From Paludibacteraceae bacterium (GTDB lineage Bacteria > Bacteroidota > Bacteroidia > Bacteroidales > Paludibacteraceae): a stretch of 64,000 bases of DNA. Below are positions 19,232 through 27,601 of the stretch, one piece after another; position 1 is the stretch's first letter, and each line of letters begins with the position of its first letter. Under the pieces are notes generated by a model. It saw only the letters and a program-made list of their open reading frames with translations, was not told where the DNA came from and ran no database searches. The DNA lies in contig JAFTOD010000004.1 of the NCBI GenBank assembly GCA_017451525.1, positions 124,001 through 188,000 of the forward strand, read 5' to 3'. Made by a program: the position numbers and the translations under genes.

Positions 19232-20686
19232 TTATTTTTCTCCTCTTAATTTGTGCAATGTTTCGTTGATAAGGGTGCTAGATGTGCCTTTGGTGTAAGG
19301 GAAATATACTACCTTTGCTCCTACAGCATTGAGGTCGGCTTCTATTTTGTTCCATTTGTCGGTACCTTTCCAATCATCGCCTACGAACATAACGTTGAAG
19401 CGGTATTTCTCCCACGCTTCCATCTTGTTCATATTTTCTTGTGTTACTACCTCATCGACATATTTGATAGCTGCTACAATCTCTTTGCGCTCTTCAAATG
19501 GGATGACAGCATGTTTGTGCTTGTAGCTAACCAATTCATCAGTGGAAACGCCAACAATCAAGTAGTCGCATTGCGCTTTGGCTTTGCGCAGTAGATTGAG
19601 ATGACCAATGTGGAATAGGTCATAGACACCTGTTGTATAGCCAATAGTGATTGGCTCATACATATTGAGGAATTGCTCCAAGCAATATAGTTGCCATTTC
19701 TGATTGCCTGTGAGTTGGGTCATGTCAATATCGCGACGGAATTCTGGACGAGTAGGACCTTGCCAATCTTTGAAGTATGCATCTACGGGGCGAGGCATAG
19801 GTACTTTATTTGGCACAGGAATCTCAGGGTATTTTATCTGCATCAGTTCGCGGATAAGATATTTAGATTCGCCACTGCGTACACGTGTCAAATCCAAAGC
19901 ATCTGCCATACGGAGTAGAGCGTAAGGGTCTGTATATGGAATGTCTGCAGCCAAGAAAGCGTTATAGTAGGAACTACTAGATTCAATATCGTATATATCC
20001 AACAAAAAACGTTGGAAATCAATATTTTCTCCTTGCTTGTATGGCTCAAATAGATACGACATATCTACAGGATTTTTCAATACAATAGTAGGATCAAGGA
20101 ATGTGTATCGTTTCTTGAAATCATTAAATTTCCAATCTTTTGATAATAATTGATCTAGTCCTCCAAATAAGACGTCGCTACAGTCACCTATAATCATATG
20201 GGTGACGCCATCTGCTTTGGCTTGTATGGCTGCTTGGTAGAGTTGTGGTTCGATAGAGTGAACGGGGGCGTTCTTCTTGCGCATTACAATAGGCAGATAT
20301 TGCTCTACAGTATGCCAATCTATGTCCACATAGTGGAGGTTTAGTCCGTAATACTTCGCATAATATTCTGCACGAGCCAATTCTTCTTTTTGATATTCAC
20401 CACCTAAGAAACGGAAAGTATAGGCATCGCAGCCACGCATATAGGATGCTAAGATGGCAGAGTCCATACCACCAGAAAGGCAGATACCCAGTTTCTCGCC
20501 TTTGAGCGAATCAAAGACTTTTTGAATGGCGTGGTCAATATCTTGTGCGGTATGCACATAAGTGAATTGCTCTGGATTTGGCAGCGGTATATTTTCGTGA
20601 TGAAGTCCTTCGTAAAAGTCCATGCCTTCACGCTCAATGTAGCGGAAAGCTAAGTAGGAACTCATGCAAAAATTCTTGTTAATCAT
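19232..20686 (-). CDS. Fusion: PP-loop asparagine-synthase-like domain plus cytidylyltransferase
   Basis: 484 residues. Residues about 50-330 resemble the C-terminal ATP-pyrophosphatase domain of asparagine synthetase, with the PP-loop SGGMDS at 71-76; no N-terminal glutaminase domain is present. Residues 346-484 form a nucleotidyltransferase of the TagD/glycerol-3-phosphate cytidylyltransferase type: GVYDLFHIGH (353-362, catalytic HxGH) and the C-terminal KGTSST (466-471). The second half would make a CDP-linked alcohol for the adjacent LicD. The first half may adenylate and amidate or otherwise modify the same precursor; this is inference. It starts within the IspD/TarI stop (ATGA overlap). 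Confidence 0.85.
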   Translation of the reverse strand: MINKNFCMSSYLAFRYIEREGMDFYEGLHHENIPLPNPEQFTYVHTAQDIDHAIQKVFDSLKGEKLGICLSGGMDSAILASYMRGCDAYTFRFLGGEYQKEELARAEYYAKYYGLNLHYVDIDWHTVEQYLPIVMRKKNAPVHSIEPQLYQAAIQAKADGVTHMIIGDCSDVLFGGLDQLLSKDWKFNDFKKRYTFLDPTIVLKNPVDMSYLFEPYKQGENIDFQRFLLDIYDIESSSSYYNAFLAADIPYTDPYALLRMADALDLTRVRSGESKYLIRELMQIKYPEIPVPNKVPMPRPVDAYFKDWQGPTRPEFRRDIDMTQLTGNQKWQLYCLEQFLNMYEPITIGYTTGVYDLFHIGHLNLLRKAKAQCDYLIVGVSTDELVSYKHKHAVIPFEERKEIVAAIKYVDEVVTQENMNKMEAWEKYRFNVMFVGDDWKGTDKWNKIEADLNAVGAKVVYFPYTKGTSSTLINETLHKLRGEK

Positions 20687-21393
20687 ATATCTTCTTTGAA
20701 TGTTATTTTCTTGTTTTGTTCTTCGCCCTCCACAATGTAGATGGATACCTCAGGCATATGCTCATGCACTATACCACAATCATCTGTGGCGGGGAGATGA
20801 GCCGCGGCGCAGGCTGCGGTGCTGAGGTCGGTTACCCCCAATGCTTTTGCGTATGCCTCGGCAATTAATGGCAGGCGGAAGGCCTGTGGTGTTTGGGCAC
20901 GCATGATGGTAGCGCGATTTGGAATACGAGCCACCTTACCGTCTATCATCTCATAAACTGTATCTGTGGAAGGTATAGCCACTACTACTGCTTCGTGCTC
21001 CTTGAGTGCTTCGCATACATTGGCTATAATCTCTTGGCTTATGAATGGGCGGGCAGCGTCATGGAGGAGGAGGTTGGTTATTGGTGTAGGATGTAGAGTG
21101 TAGGGTGTAAAGGCACGAATAGCATTCACACTGGATTCCCAACGTTCTTTGCCGCCTGGGATGATGTGGCGAACTTTTTGCCATGCGTTGGCAAGGAGCA
21201 TTTGTTCGGCATGCATGATATAGTCGGGGTGCATCACAATGCACACTTCATCAACGCAATCGGCCTGCTCAAAGGCACTGACTGCATGCTCCAATACCGA
21301 TCGACCGTCTTCGAGAGGCAACAATTGCTTTGGCAGCGTGCCTCCGACACGTGCGCCAATACCTCCTGCTAATATGACTGCGATGTTATACAT
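20683..21393 (-). CDS. IspD/TarI-family cytidylyltransferase
   Basis: 236 residues. N-terminal CTP-binding motif LAGGIGARVGGTLPKQ (8-23), then HDAARPFIS and a C-terminal GEEQNKKITFKEDI. The fold covers both IspD (MEP pathway) and TarI (CDP-ribitol formation). Its place in an operon with a second cytidylyltransferase and LicD argues for TarI-like CDP-alditol synthesis. An ispH gene elsewhere in the window shows that an IspD must exist in the genome, so the MEP role is also possible. Residues about 93-108 (TPYTLHPTP) derive from repeated ACACCCTAC words and look like an insertion before the active-site strand. Confidence 0.8.
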   Translation of the reverse strand: MYNIAVILAGGIGARVGGTLPKQLLPLEDGRSVLEHAVSAFEQADCVDEVCIVMHPDYIMHAEQMLLANAWQKVRHIIPGGKERWESSVNAIRAFTPYTLHPTPITNLLLHDAARPFISQEIIANVCEALKEHEAVVVAIPSTDTVYEMIDGKVARIPNRATIMRAQTPQAFRLPLIAEAYAKALGVTDLSTAACAAAHLPATDDCGIVHEHMPEVSIYIVEGEEQNKKITFKEDI

Positions 21394-21456
21394 TCCTTAG
21401 TTTATCGTTGAAAGGTTATAATCTAAAAGCTGTGGGTGCATCTCGACGATATTCAC

Positions 21457-21957
21457 TTATGCTTTTTTAGCGGCGAGGATCATTTCGCAGAGTTCGCGGA
21501 TGGCACCGTCGCCGCCGTTTTTGGTAAGGTGGATGATGCCTGGGACGGCTTTCACTACGGCTACGGCGTTGGCGGGGCATGCGGCTACGCCTGCATGTTG
21601 CAAGAGGTCAAGGTCATTGACATCATCGCCCACAAAGCAGACATTTTCTAATGTGATACCCAACTCCTCGCAAATCTCGTTGGCAGCATCGAGTTTGGTC
21701 ATTTTTACGCCATCCACTACGCGACCGACACCTGTATATATATATTCCAAACCAAGTTTTTGTCCTCGTTTCAAGCCAATGGCGGTGTTCTCGCTGGTGA
21801 GGATTCCGCAAGGGATTCCCGCTTTGCGCAGGAGCACAATACCCATGCCGTCGTATACGCAAAAGCGTTTGAACTCGTCACCGCTCTCGGTGTAGTACAT
21901 TCCGCCGTCGGTCATACAACCGTCCACATCGGTGAGGAAAAGTTTTACATCTTTCAT
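21457..21957 (-). CDS. kdsC: KdsC-type HAD phosphatase
   Basis: 166 residues from the ATG at 21957, which overlaps the upstream GT4 stop as ATGA; an in-frame upstream start at 22002 would add 15 residues and is less likely. HAD motif I is DVDGCMTDG near residues 10-18, motif II is in ILTSEN, and motif III is GDDVNDLDLL. The short, capless form fits 3-deoxy-manno-octulosonate 8-phosphate phosphatase, which supplies KDO for LPS. Related acyl-neuraminate 9-phosphatases cannot be excluded. Confidence 0.82.
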   Translation of the reverse strand: MKDVKLFLTDVDGCMTDGGMYYTESGDEFKRFCVYDGMGIVLLRKAGIPCGILTSENTAIGLKRGQKLGLEYIYTGVGRVVDGVKMTKLDAANEICEELGITLENVCFVGDDVNDLDLLQHAGVAACPANAVAVVKAVPGIIHLTKNGGDGAIRELCEMILAAKKA

Positions 21958-23087
21958 ATGTTGTTGTATATTGTTACAAAGGATTTTGCCAATTTTGACC
22001 ATGAATACTTATCTTTCTCTTTTATAAGATAGGTGGTGTAGTCGCGTTGGCGGTTGTGGGTGTAGTAGTCGGTGAGGGCTTGGGCAATGGCTTCGGCATT
22101 AGGTTCTACCGCATAGCCCATCTTGTGGTCGTGGACTATCTCGCCCAATCCGCCGACATTGGTTACAAGCATAGGTTTCTCGAAATGGAAAGCCACTTGT
22201 GTTACGCCACTCTGCGTAGCAGATTTGTAGGGTTGGACAATCAAATCGGCTGCTCCGAAGTACTTGCGCAGGTCGGCATCTGCTATAAACTCGTTCTTGA
22301 TGATTACCCTGTCTGTCAAACCATTATTGGCTATTTGTGCGCGGTACTTGTCTTCCTCTTCGTAGAATTCGCCCGCGATAATCAGTTGCAAATTAGGCAG
22401 TTGGTCTTTGACTTTGCCGAAAGCATCTAACAAGAGGTCAAGCCCTTTGTATGCACGCACTAAGCCGAAGAAGAGCATGTATTGGTTTTCGGGCTTGAGG
22501 TGGAGTGCTTGGCATGCCTCCTCCTTGCTCATCTGTTCGCCATAGTGGTCGTAGATAGGATGAGGATAGGAGGTCTTTGGCTTGGTGCCGTGGTCAAAGC
22601 GGTTGATGTCTTGCACTACGCTCTCGGAGAGTGCGACAAAGCCATCGGTATGGCGCACGAAGAATGGGGCAAAGAGTTTGTCAAGGATACTCGGTTCGTG
22701 CGGTATCATATTGTGTACCAATGCAATACAGCGTGTTTTGCCATTGCGTTGGACAATGCGCTGAATCATGCCATAGCAGGGAGCGAAGAACGCCATCCAA
22801 TAGCAAGTGATGAGCATATCGGGTTGCATCTTGCGGATACGGCGACCGACTTTTATCCAGTTGAATGGGTTGCAGGAATGGACTTGCTGGCTGATTCGTA
22901 GGTCAGTAGGCGCTTTCTCGGTGGAGTATTGCGTTTTGCCAGGGAAGAGGAAAGACGGATATTGCAGGGTGAAAGTGATGACTTCCACCGTATATCCTTC
23001 CGCTTGCAGTTGGCGTGCAAGACGTTCGTTGAAAGTGGCTAATCCGCCACGGAAGGGATATGCTGTGCCTAATATAACTATGTTCAT
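21954..23087 (-). CDS. Glycosyltransferase family 4 (GT-B)
   Basis: 377 residues. The start IVILGTAYPFRGGLATFNERLA is typical of the GT4 nucleotide-sugar glycosyltransferases of Bacteroidota surface polysaccharide loci. The C-terminal donor site reads LIVQPYKSATQSGVTQVA and then PMLVTNVGGLGE. It follows thiL after a 35-base spacer made of the triloop repeat and overlaps kdsC by ATGA, so it is probably the first gene of the glycan operon proper. Confidence 0.87.
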   Translation of the reverse strand: MNIVILGTAYPFRGGLATFNERLARQLQAEGYTVEVITFTLQYPSFLFPGKTQYSTEKAPTDLRISQQVHSCNPFNWIKVGRRIRKMQPDMLITCYWMAFFAPCYGMIQRIVQRNGKTRCIALVHNMIPHEPSILDKLFAPFFVRHTDGFVALSESVVQDINRFDHGTKPKTSYPHPIYDHYGEQMSKEEACQALHLKPENQYMLFFGLVRAYKGLDLLLDAFGKVKDQLPNLQLIIAGEFYEEEDKYRAQIANNGLTDRVIIKNEFIADADLRKYFGAADLIVQPYKSATQSGVTQVAFHFEKPMLVTNVGGLGEIVHDHKMGYAVEPNAEAIAQALTDYYTHNRQRDYTTYLIKEKDKYSWSKLAKSFVTIYNNI

Positions 23088-23145
23088 GTTTAGTGTTTAG
23101 TGAACGCCCTTAGGGCTACTGTTTAGTGCTTAGAGGTAGGGTCAA
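23088..23145. repeat. Triloop repeat forming the 3' end of thiL
   Basis: GTTTAG words flank GAACGCCC-TTA-GGGCTAC (palindrome GCCC-TTA-GGGC at 23106-23116). The repeat supplies the thiL stop codon and its final codons. Confidence 0.8.
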
Positions 23146-24163
23146 AGGCATTCCAGCCTTGGGCTTTGAGGGAGATCTCTTCGCCGTTGCGACCAATGAG
23201 GTTGATGCCGTATTCGGGTTTGGTGATATGACCAATGAGATAAACGTCATCCAATGGGATGAGTTTCTCGTAATCATCTAAACTACAGGTGAATAGCAGT
23301 TCGTAGTCTTCGCCGCCATTGAGGGCACAAGTTACGATATTGAGGTTCATCTCTTCGGCAAGGGCTGCGGCTTGGTAGTCGATTGGCAGTTTGTCTTCAT
23401 AGACAGCGCAACCAACATTGGACTGCGTGCAGATGTGCATGAGTTCGCTGCTCAGTCCGTCGGAGATGTCCATCATGGCGGTAGGTTTGATACCTGCCTC
23501 GTGGAGTTTGGCTATGATGTCGCGGCGCGCTTCGGGTTTGAGTTGTCGTTCGAGCAGGTACTCGCGACCTTCAAAGGCAGGTGTGGCATTCTCGTTGGCC
23601 TGCATGACAATGCGTTCGCGTTCAAGGAGTTGCAGACCCATGTATGCAGTGCCGAGATTACCCGTAACGCAGATGAGGTCGTTGATTTTGGCTCCGTTGC
23701 GATAGACAATTTCTTTGGCTGCTGCTGTGCCAAGGCAAGTGATAGAGATGGTGAGTCCCGTCATGGAAGCGCAGGTGTCGCCACCCACGAGATCGACGTT
23801 GTAGCGTTCGCAAGCGAGGCGGATACCGCTGTATAGTTCTTCGAGGTCTTCTACGGAGAAGCGTTTGCTAATTCCCAAAGAAACAGTAATTTGCGTGGGC
23901 GTAGCGTTCATGGCGTAGATGTCGGAGAAATTGACAACCGCCGCCTTGTAACCAAGGTGCTTGAGAGGCACATATTCGAGGTTGAAATGTATGCCTTCGA
24001 GCAAGAGGTCGGTAGTGACAAGGGTACGTTTATCCTTGAAATTGAGCACAGCCGCATCGTCGCCAATGCCAATTTGTGTGGATGGTTGGGCGTGCTTGAT
24101 GTCCTTTGTGAGGTGTTTGATTAGTCCAAATTCGCCTAATGTAGAAATCTCAGTTTTAGCCAT
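23123..24163 (-). CDS. thiL: Thiamine-monophosphate kinase
   Basis: 346 residues, normal length. It makes thiamine diphosphate from thiamine phosphate and ATP. Motifs: IGDDAAVL near 33-40 for Mg-ATP binding, VGGDTCAS, MDISDGLSSEL and GGEDYELLF. Its own promoter lies at 24216-24246. The last few codons (TSKH) fall in a short repeat that continues into the spacer before the glycosyltransferase operon. Confidence 0.94.
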   Translation of the reverse strand: MAKTEISTLGEFGLIKHLTKDIKHAQPSTQIGIGDDAAVLNFKDKRTLVTTDLLLEGIHFNLEYVPLKHLGYKAAVVNFSDIYAMNATPTQITVSLGISKRFSVEDLEELYSGIRLACERYNVDLVGGDTCASMTGLTISITCLGTAAAKEIVYRNGAKINDLICVTGNLGTAYMGLQLLERERIVMQANENATPAFEGREYLLERQLKPEARRDIIAKLHEAGIKPTAMMDISDGLSSELMHICTQSNVGCAVYEDKLPIDYQAAALAEEMNLNIVTCALNGGEDYELLFTCSLDDYEKLIPLDDVYLIGHITKPEYGINLIGRNGEEISLKAQGWNAFDPTSKH

Positions 24164-24215
24164 GGAGTACTTTTGAATTTTGAATTATGAATTTTAATCA
24201 CACATATTAAGTGCG

Positions 24216-24246
24216 CAAAGGTACAAAAAAAATACGACGTATGCAA
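24216..24246 (-). promoter_or_regulatory. Promoter of thiL and possibly the glycan operon
   Basis: Minus-strand -33 TTG at 24246-24244 and -7 TACCTTTG at 24223-24216, with 20 bases between. Divergent from the rpe promoter. Confidence 0.78.
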
Positions 24247-24292
24247 AAAAACATTGAAAAAATCGCTATTTTCAAAAAAAATGCTCGTTTAC

Positions 24293-24323
24293 TTGTGTAT
24301 GTGCATTATTTGTAGTAACTTTG
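24293..24323 (+). promoter_or_regulatory. Promoter of rpe
   Basis: -33 TTG at 24293-24295 and -7 TAACTTTG at 24316-24323, with 20 bases between. It lies inside the N-terminal extension of the longest open frame, so translation must start downstream, at 24332 or 24344. Confidence 0.75.
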
Positions 24324-24343
24324 TAGCGGAAATGAATGAATCT

Positions 24344-24991
24344 ATGCGAGCAATATCTCCTTCTTTATTAGCAGCAGACTTTGGTAATCTGCAACGCGAG
24401 TGCGAAATGATTAACGCAAGTAGTGCGGAGTACTTGCACATTGATGTGATGGACGGTGTGTTTGTGCCTAACATCTCGTTTGGTTTTCCCATCATGGAGG
24501 CATGTAAGAAACATTGCACGAAACCATTGGACGTGCATTTGATGATTACTCATCCTGAAAACTACGTAGAACGGTTCTGCGACGCAGGTGCATGGAGCGT
24601 AGGATTTCATATCGAAGCAGTAGATGACCCTATGCCTGCGATAGAGCTGATTCGCAAGAAAGGTGTGCGTACTTGCTTGACTATCAATCCGAAAACAGAT
24701 ATTCACAGTTTGGACCCATACTTGGGCGAAGTGGATATGGTGCTATTGATGTCGGTACAAGCGGGCTATGGAGGACAAGGATTTATTCCAGAGTCTTTGG
24801 AGAGATTGCGTTATCTTCGTCAGGCGATTGATGAGCGAGGTTTGAAGACCTTAATCGAAGTGGACGGCGGTGTGAATGCCAAGTGGGCACCCGAATTGTG
24901 GAACGCCGGAGCAGATATCTTGGTAGCTGGTAGTGCGGTGTTTAACGCCCCTGATCCTATAGCAATGGTCAACCGCTTGAAAGAAGTTTAA
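24344..24991 (+). CDS. rpe: Ribulose-phosphate 3-epimerase
   Basis: 215 residues from the ATG at 24344 (MRAISPSLLAADF), which matches the usual family N-terminus; Met at 24332 is possible. The open frame extends upstream to 24254, but the promoter falls within that part. Pentose phosphate pathway enzyme that interconverts ribulose 5-phosphate and xylulose 5-phosphate. Metal and catalytic motifs: HIDVMDGVFVPN, DVHLMI, and VDGGVN near the C-terminus. A triloop repeat follows the stop codon. Confidence 0.93.
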   Translation: MRAISPSLLAADFGNLQRECEMINASSAEYLHIDVMDGVFVPNISFGFPIMEACKKHCTKPLDVHLMITHPENYVERFCDAGAWSVGFHIEAVDDPMPAIELIRKKGVRTCLTINPKTDIHSLDPYLGEVDMVLLMSVQAGYGGQGFIPESLERLRYLRQAIDERGLKTLIEVDGGVNAKWAPELWNAGADILVAGSAVFNAPDPIAMVNRLKEV

Positions 24992-25043
24992 CCATTGCTG
25001 TTTAGAGGACGCTCTACGAGCTACAGTTTAGAGGCTAGAGTTT
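24992..25043. repeat. Triloop repeat spacer between rpe and comEC
   Basis: GTTTAGAGGACGC then palindrome GCTC-TAC-GAGC (25011-25021), followed by CTACAGTTTAGAGGCTAGAG. It runs up to the comEC start codon. Confidence 0.8.
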
Positions 25044-26450
25044 ATGAGATGGTTGGCGGCACATACGTGGTTGATAGCATTGGTGCCGTTGGTGGTGATA
25101 ATTCTAATAAGCGGCTATGTCGGTAAGCCGCTTAACTTGTTGAAAGACACCGAAGTAGATTACATAGGAAAAGATACGGTTTTGGCTATGCGCCTACAAA
25201 GTGATGGGCAAGAAAGGGCTAAAACCATACGCTATGATGCAGAGATGGAAGACGGGAGCAAAGTGTTGCTCTACCTGCAAAAAGATAGTTTGGCTATGCC
25301 ACAGATGGGGGATATCTTGCTGGTAAAAACCCAAGTAGAACGTGGTGGAAGATTAGGGGATTTCGATTATGGTTTGTATTTGCGCAGACAAGGGATTGTA
25401 GGCAGTTGTTGGGCATACAGACGCAACTGGCAAGTGATTGGTCATGAGGAAGATAGAAGCATTAGAGGATATGCACGGAGATGCCAATATCGTTTGCACG
25501 AGCAATACAGAAAGATGGGGATAGATGGCAAGGAATTGGGCATATTATCTGCCCTCACTTTGGGCTATCGCGAAGAACTAGATAAAGACGTACAACGGGC
25601 GTTTTCTGCTTCTGGTGCCATGCACGTATTGGCAGTCAGTGGATTGCATACAGGCATAGTCTGGGGTATAGTGATTTGGGTGTTGACCTTAGGCGGCAGG
25701 CGCAAGCCACTATATGAAGAACGATGGAAACGATGGCTACTGAGTACCTTGATTATCACGATATTATGGGGATATGCCTTTATCACAGGACTAAGCCCAT
25801 CGGTGATGCGAAGTGCATTGATGCTGACATTTGTGGAATGTAGTTTGCTATTCAAGCAACAGACTTCTCGCTGGAATGCCGTTTTAGCCGCAGCAGTGAT
25901 AATATTGATTATCAATCCCTTATCATTATGGAGCGTGAGTTTTCAGTTGAGTTTTGCAGCCGTACTGAGCATTATGTTGGTAGGGAGCAAGATGCAACAG
26001 AAGGTGGTTTTGCGAGGAAAGATGTGGCAATATATAGGAGGATTGCTAATCGTTTCGATTGCCGCACAAATAGGCACCATGCCACTCACATTGCATTATT
26101 TTGGGCAAACGAGCAACTACTTTGCACTGACTAATCTAATTGTTATTCCGATGGCAGGTGTGCTTTTGTGGCTGGGTTTCAGCACGTTAGCCATGTCATG
26201 GTGCGTAGTAGGTGAGTGGCTAGGCGTGGCAACCAAATGGTGTACATGGGTACTGCGTGAGGCAGTAGAATGGATAGAGAGTCTCCCCTACTCCACTACC
26301 CAACTCAGTCTCTCGGCTGGGAGTGTGCTAGGGCTGTATGGGGCAATCATTTGCGGCTTGCTCATGCTACGTGGCGGCAAAGTACATTGGTGGTGGCTAC
26401 TAGGAGTGGTTACCAGTTTGGCGGTAATTGTGAATTTTGAATTAAGATGA
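25044..26450 (+). CDS. comEC: ComEC/Rec2-family DNA uptake channel, short form
   Basis: 468 residues. A truncated-looking N-terminal region with one or two membrane helices and an OB-like part (residues about 1-140) precedes the competence domain, whose signature HVLAVSGLHTGIVWG is at about 194-208, followed by a series of membrane helices. No C-terminal metallo-beta-lactamase domain is present. ComEC forms the inner membrane channel for single-stranded DNA in natural transformation. It overlaps xseA by ATGA and is two genes upstream of a ComEA-like HhH protein, which supports a DNA-handling role. Confidence 0.87.
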   Translation: MRWLAAHTWLIALVPLVVIILISGYVGKPLNLLKDTEVDYIGKDTVLAMRLQSDGQERAKTIRYDAEMEDGSKVLLYLQKDSLAMPQMGDILLVKTQVERGGRLGDFDYGLYLRRQGIVGSCWAYRRNWQVIGHEEDRSIRGYARRCQYRLHEQYRKMGIDGKELGILSALTLGYREELDKDVQRAFSASGAMHVLAVSGLHTGIVWGIVIWVLTLGGRRKPLYEERWKRWLLSTLIITILWGYAFITGLSPSVMRSALMLTFVECSLLFKQQTSRWNAVLAAAVIILIINPLSLWSVSFQLSFAAVLSIMLVGSKMQQKVVLRGKMWQYIGGLLIVSIAAQIGTMPLTLHYFGQTSNYFALTNLIVIPMAGVLLWLGFSTLAMSWCVVGEWLGVATKWCTWVLREAVEWIESLPYSTTQLSLSAGSVLGLYGAIICGLLMLRGGKVHWWWLLGVVTSLAVIVNFELR

Positions 26451-27601
26451 AGCAATATAGTTTGTCAGAGTTGTGTAGTTGGATTCAGGAAGCAGTAACA
26501 ACTGATTTGCCTGACCGCTATTGGGTGCGTGCAGAAATCGCTTCGATGAGTGTGCGCGGGCACTGCTATATGGAGTTGGTGGAGAAAGCCGAGAATGGCA
26601 CTTTGGCAGCCAAAGTGAGAGCCACTTGTTGGAGCAATGTATATGGTCTATTATCCGCATATTTTCAGCAAGAGACAGGGCAAACCTTACACACGGGTCT
26701 GCAGGTCTTGCTAGAGGTAAGTGTGGAGTTTCATGCCGTATATGGATTGAGTCTGAATATCTGGAATGTGGATCCCACCTACACCATGGGTGACTTGGCC
26801 AAACAACGCCAAGCTACTATCCGACAACTGACCGAAGATGGCGTGATGGAGTTGCAACGTTCGTTGGAGTTGCCTAGTTTGCTGCGCAGAGTGGCAGTAG
26901 TGTCGTCTGCAGATGCGGCTGGTTATGGCGATTTCTGCGATCAATTGCAGCACAATCGCTTTGGCTTCAAGTTTCATGCTCAGTTGTATCCTGCTGTCAT
27001 GCAAGGAGATACAGCAGCCAGAAGCATCGTTCAAGCCCTCGAAGCCATTGCAGCGCAAGAGGAAGAATGGGATGTGGTGGTGATTATTCGAGGAGGAGGT
27101 GCAACCACCGATTTGCAGTGCTTTGATGACTATGTATTGGCTAGCCATTGTGCACAGTTCCCGTTGCCTATTGTGGCAGGAATTGGTCATACGAGGGATG
27201 TGAGTGTGGTAGATATGGTGGTACATACGAGTGTGAAGACACCTACTGCAGCAGCCGAATGGTTGATTGAGCGCGTGGCTGAGCAAGTGGAAAGAGTGAA
27301 CGGGTTGCTGCTACGATTGCAACGCGCTACTCAAGTGGCTGTGATGAAAGAGAAGAATAGTCTGTTGCTCTTTCAGCAGCGTATGCACAGTGCTACCCAA
27401 CGACTGCTATCACAAGAAAGAAACAAACTCGCTATATGGCAGAAAACTATCGAGTTATACTCCCCAGAACGGATATTTAAGATGGGCTATAGTTTGACTA
27501 CAGTCAATGGCAAAGTTGTTCGTAATCAAGAAGATATCAAGTCTGGAGACATCATTGAGACTCACCTCCAAGATGGTGTAGTAGAATCGGTAGTGAAATG
27601 A
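26447..27601 (+). CDS. xseA: Exodeoxyribonuclease VII large subunit
   Basis: 384 residues. The N-terminal OB-fold domain (residues about 1-100) is followed by the Exonuc_VII_L domain with VVIIRGGGATTDLQCFDDY, GIGHTRDVSVVDMVVHTSVKTPTAAAE and a C-terminal coiled region. It degrades single-stranded DNA together with XseB, but no xseB-like small gene is seen next to it, where it often lies. ATGA overlaps couple it to comEC upstream and to the HhH gene downstream. Confidence 0.92.
   Translation: MKQYSLSELCSWIQEAVTTDLPDRYWVRAEIASMSVRGHCYMELVEKAENGTLAAKVRATCWSNVYGLLSAYFQQETGQTLHTGLQVLLEVSVEFHAVYGLSLNIWNVDPTYTMGDLAKQRQATIRQLTEDGVMELQRSLELPSLLRRVAVVSSADAAGYGDFCDQLQHNRFGFKFHAQLYPAVMQGDTAARSIVQALEAIAAQEEEWDVVVIIRGGGATTDLQCFDDYVLASHCAQFPLPIVAGIGHTRDVSVVDMVVHTSVKTPTAAAEWLIERVAEQVERVNGLLLRLQRATQVAVMKEKNSLLLFQQRMHSATQRLLSQERNKLAIWQKTIELYSPERIFKMGYSLTTVNGKVVRNQEDIKSGDIIETHLQDGVVESVVK

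Noticed and set aside
24254-24343. N-terminal extension of Rpe
   Set aside because: The promoter lies within it and the extra 30 residues do not match the family.
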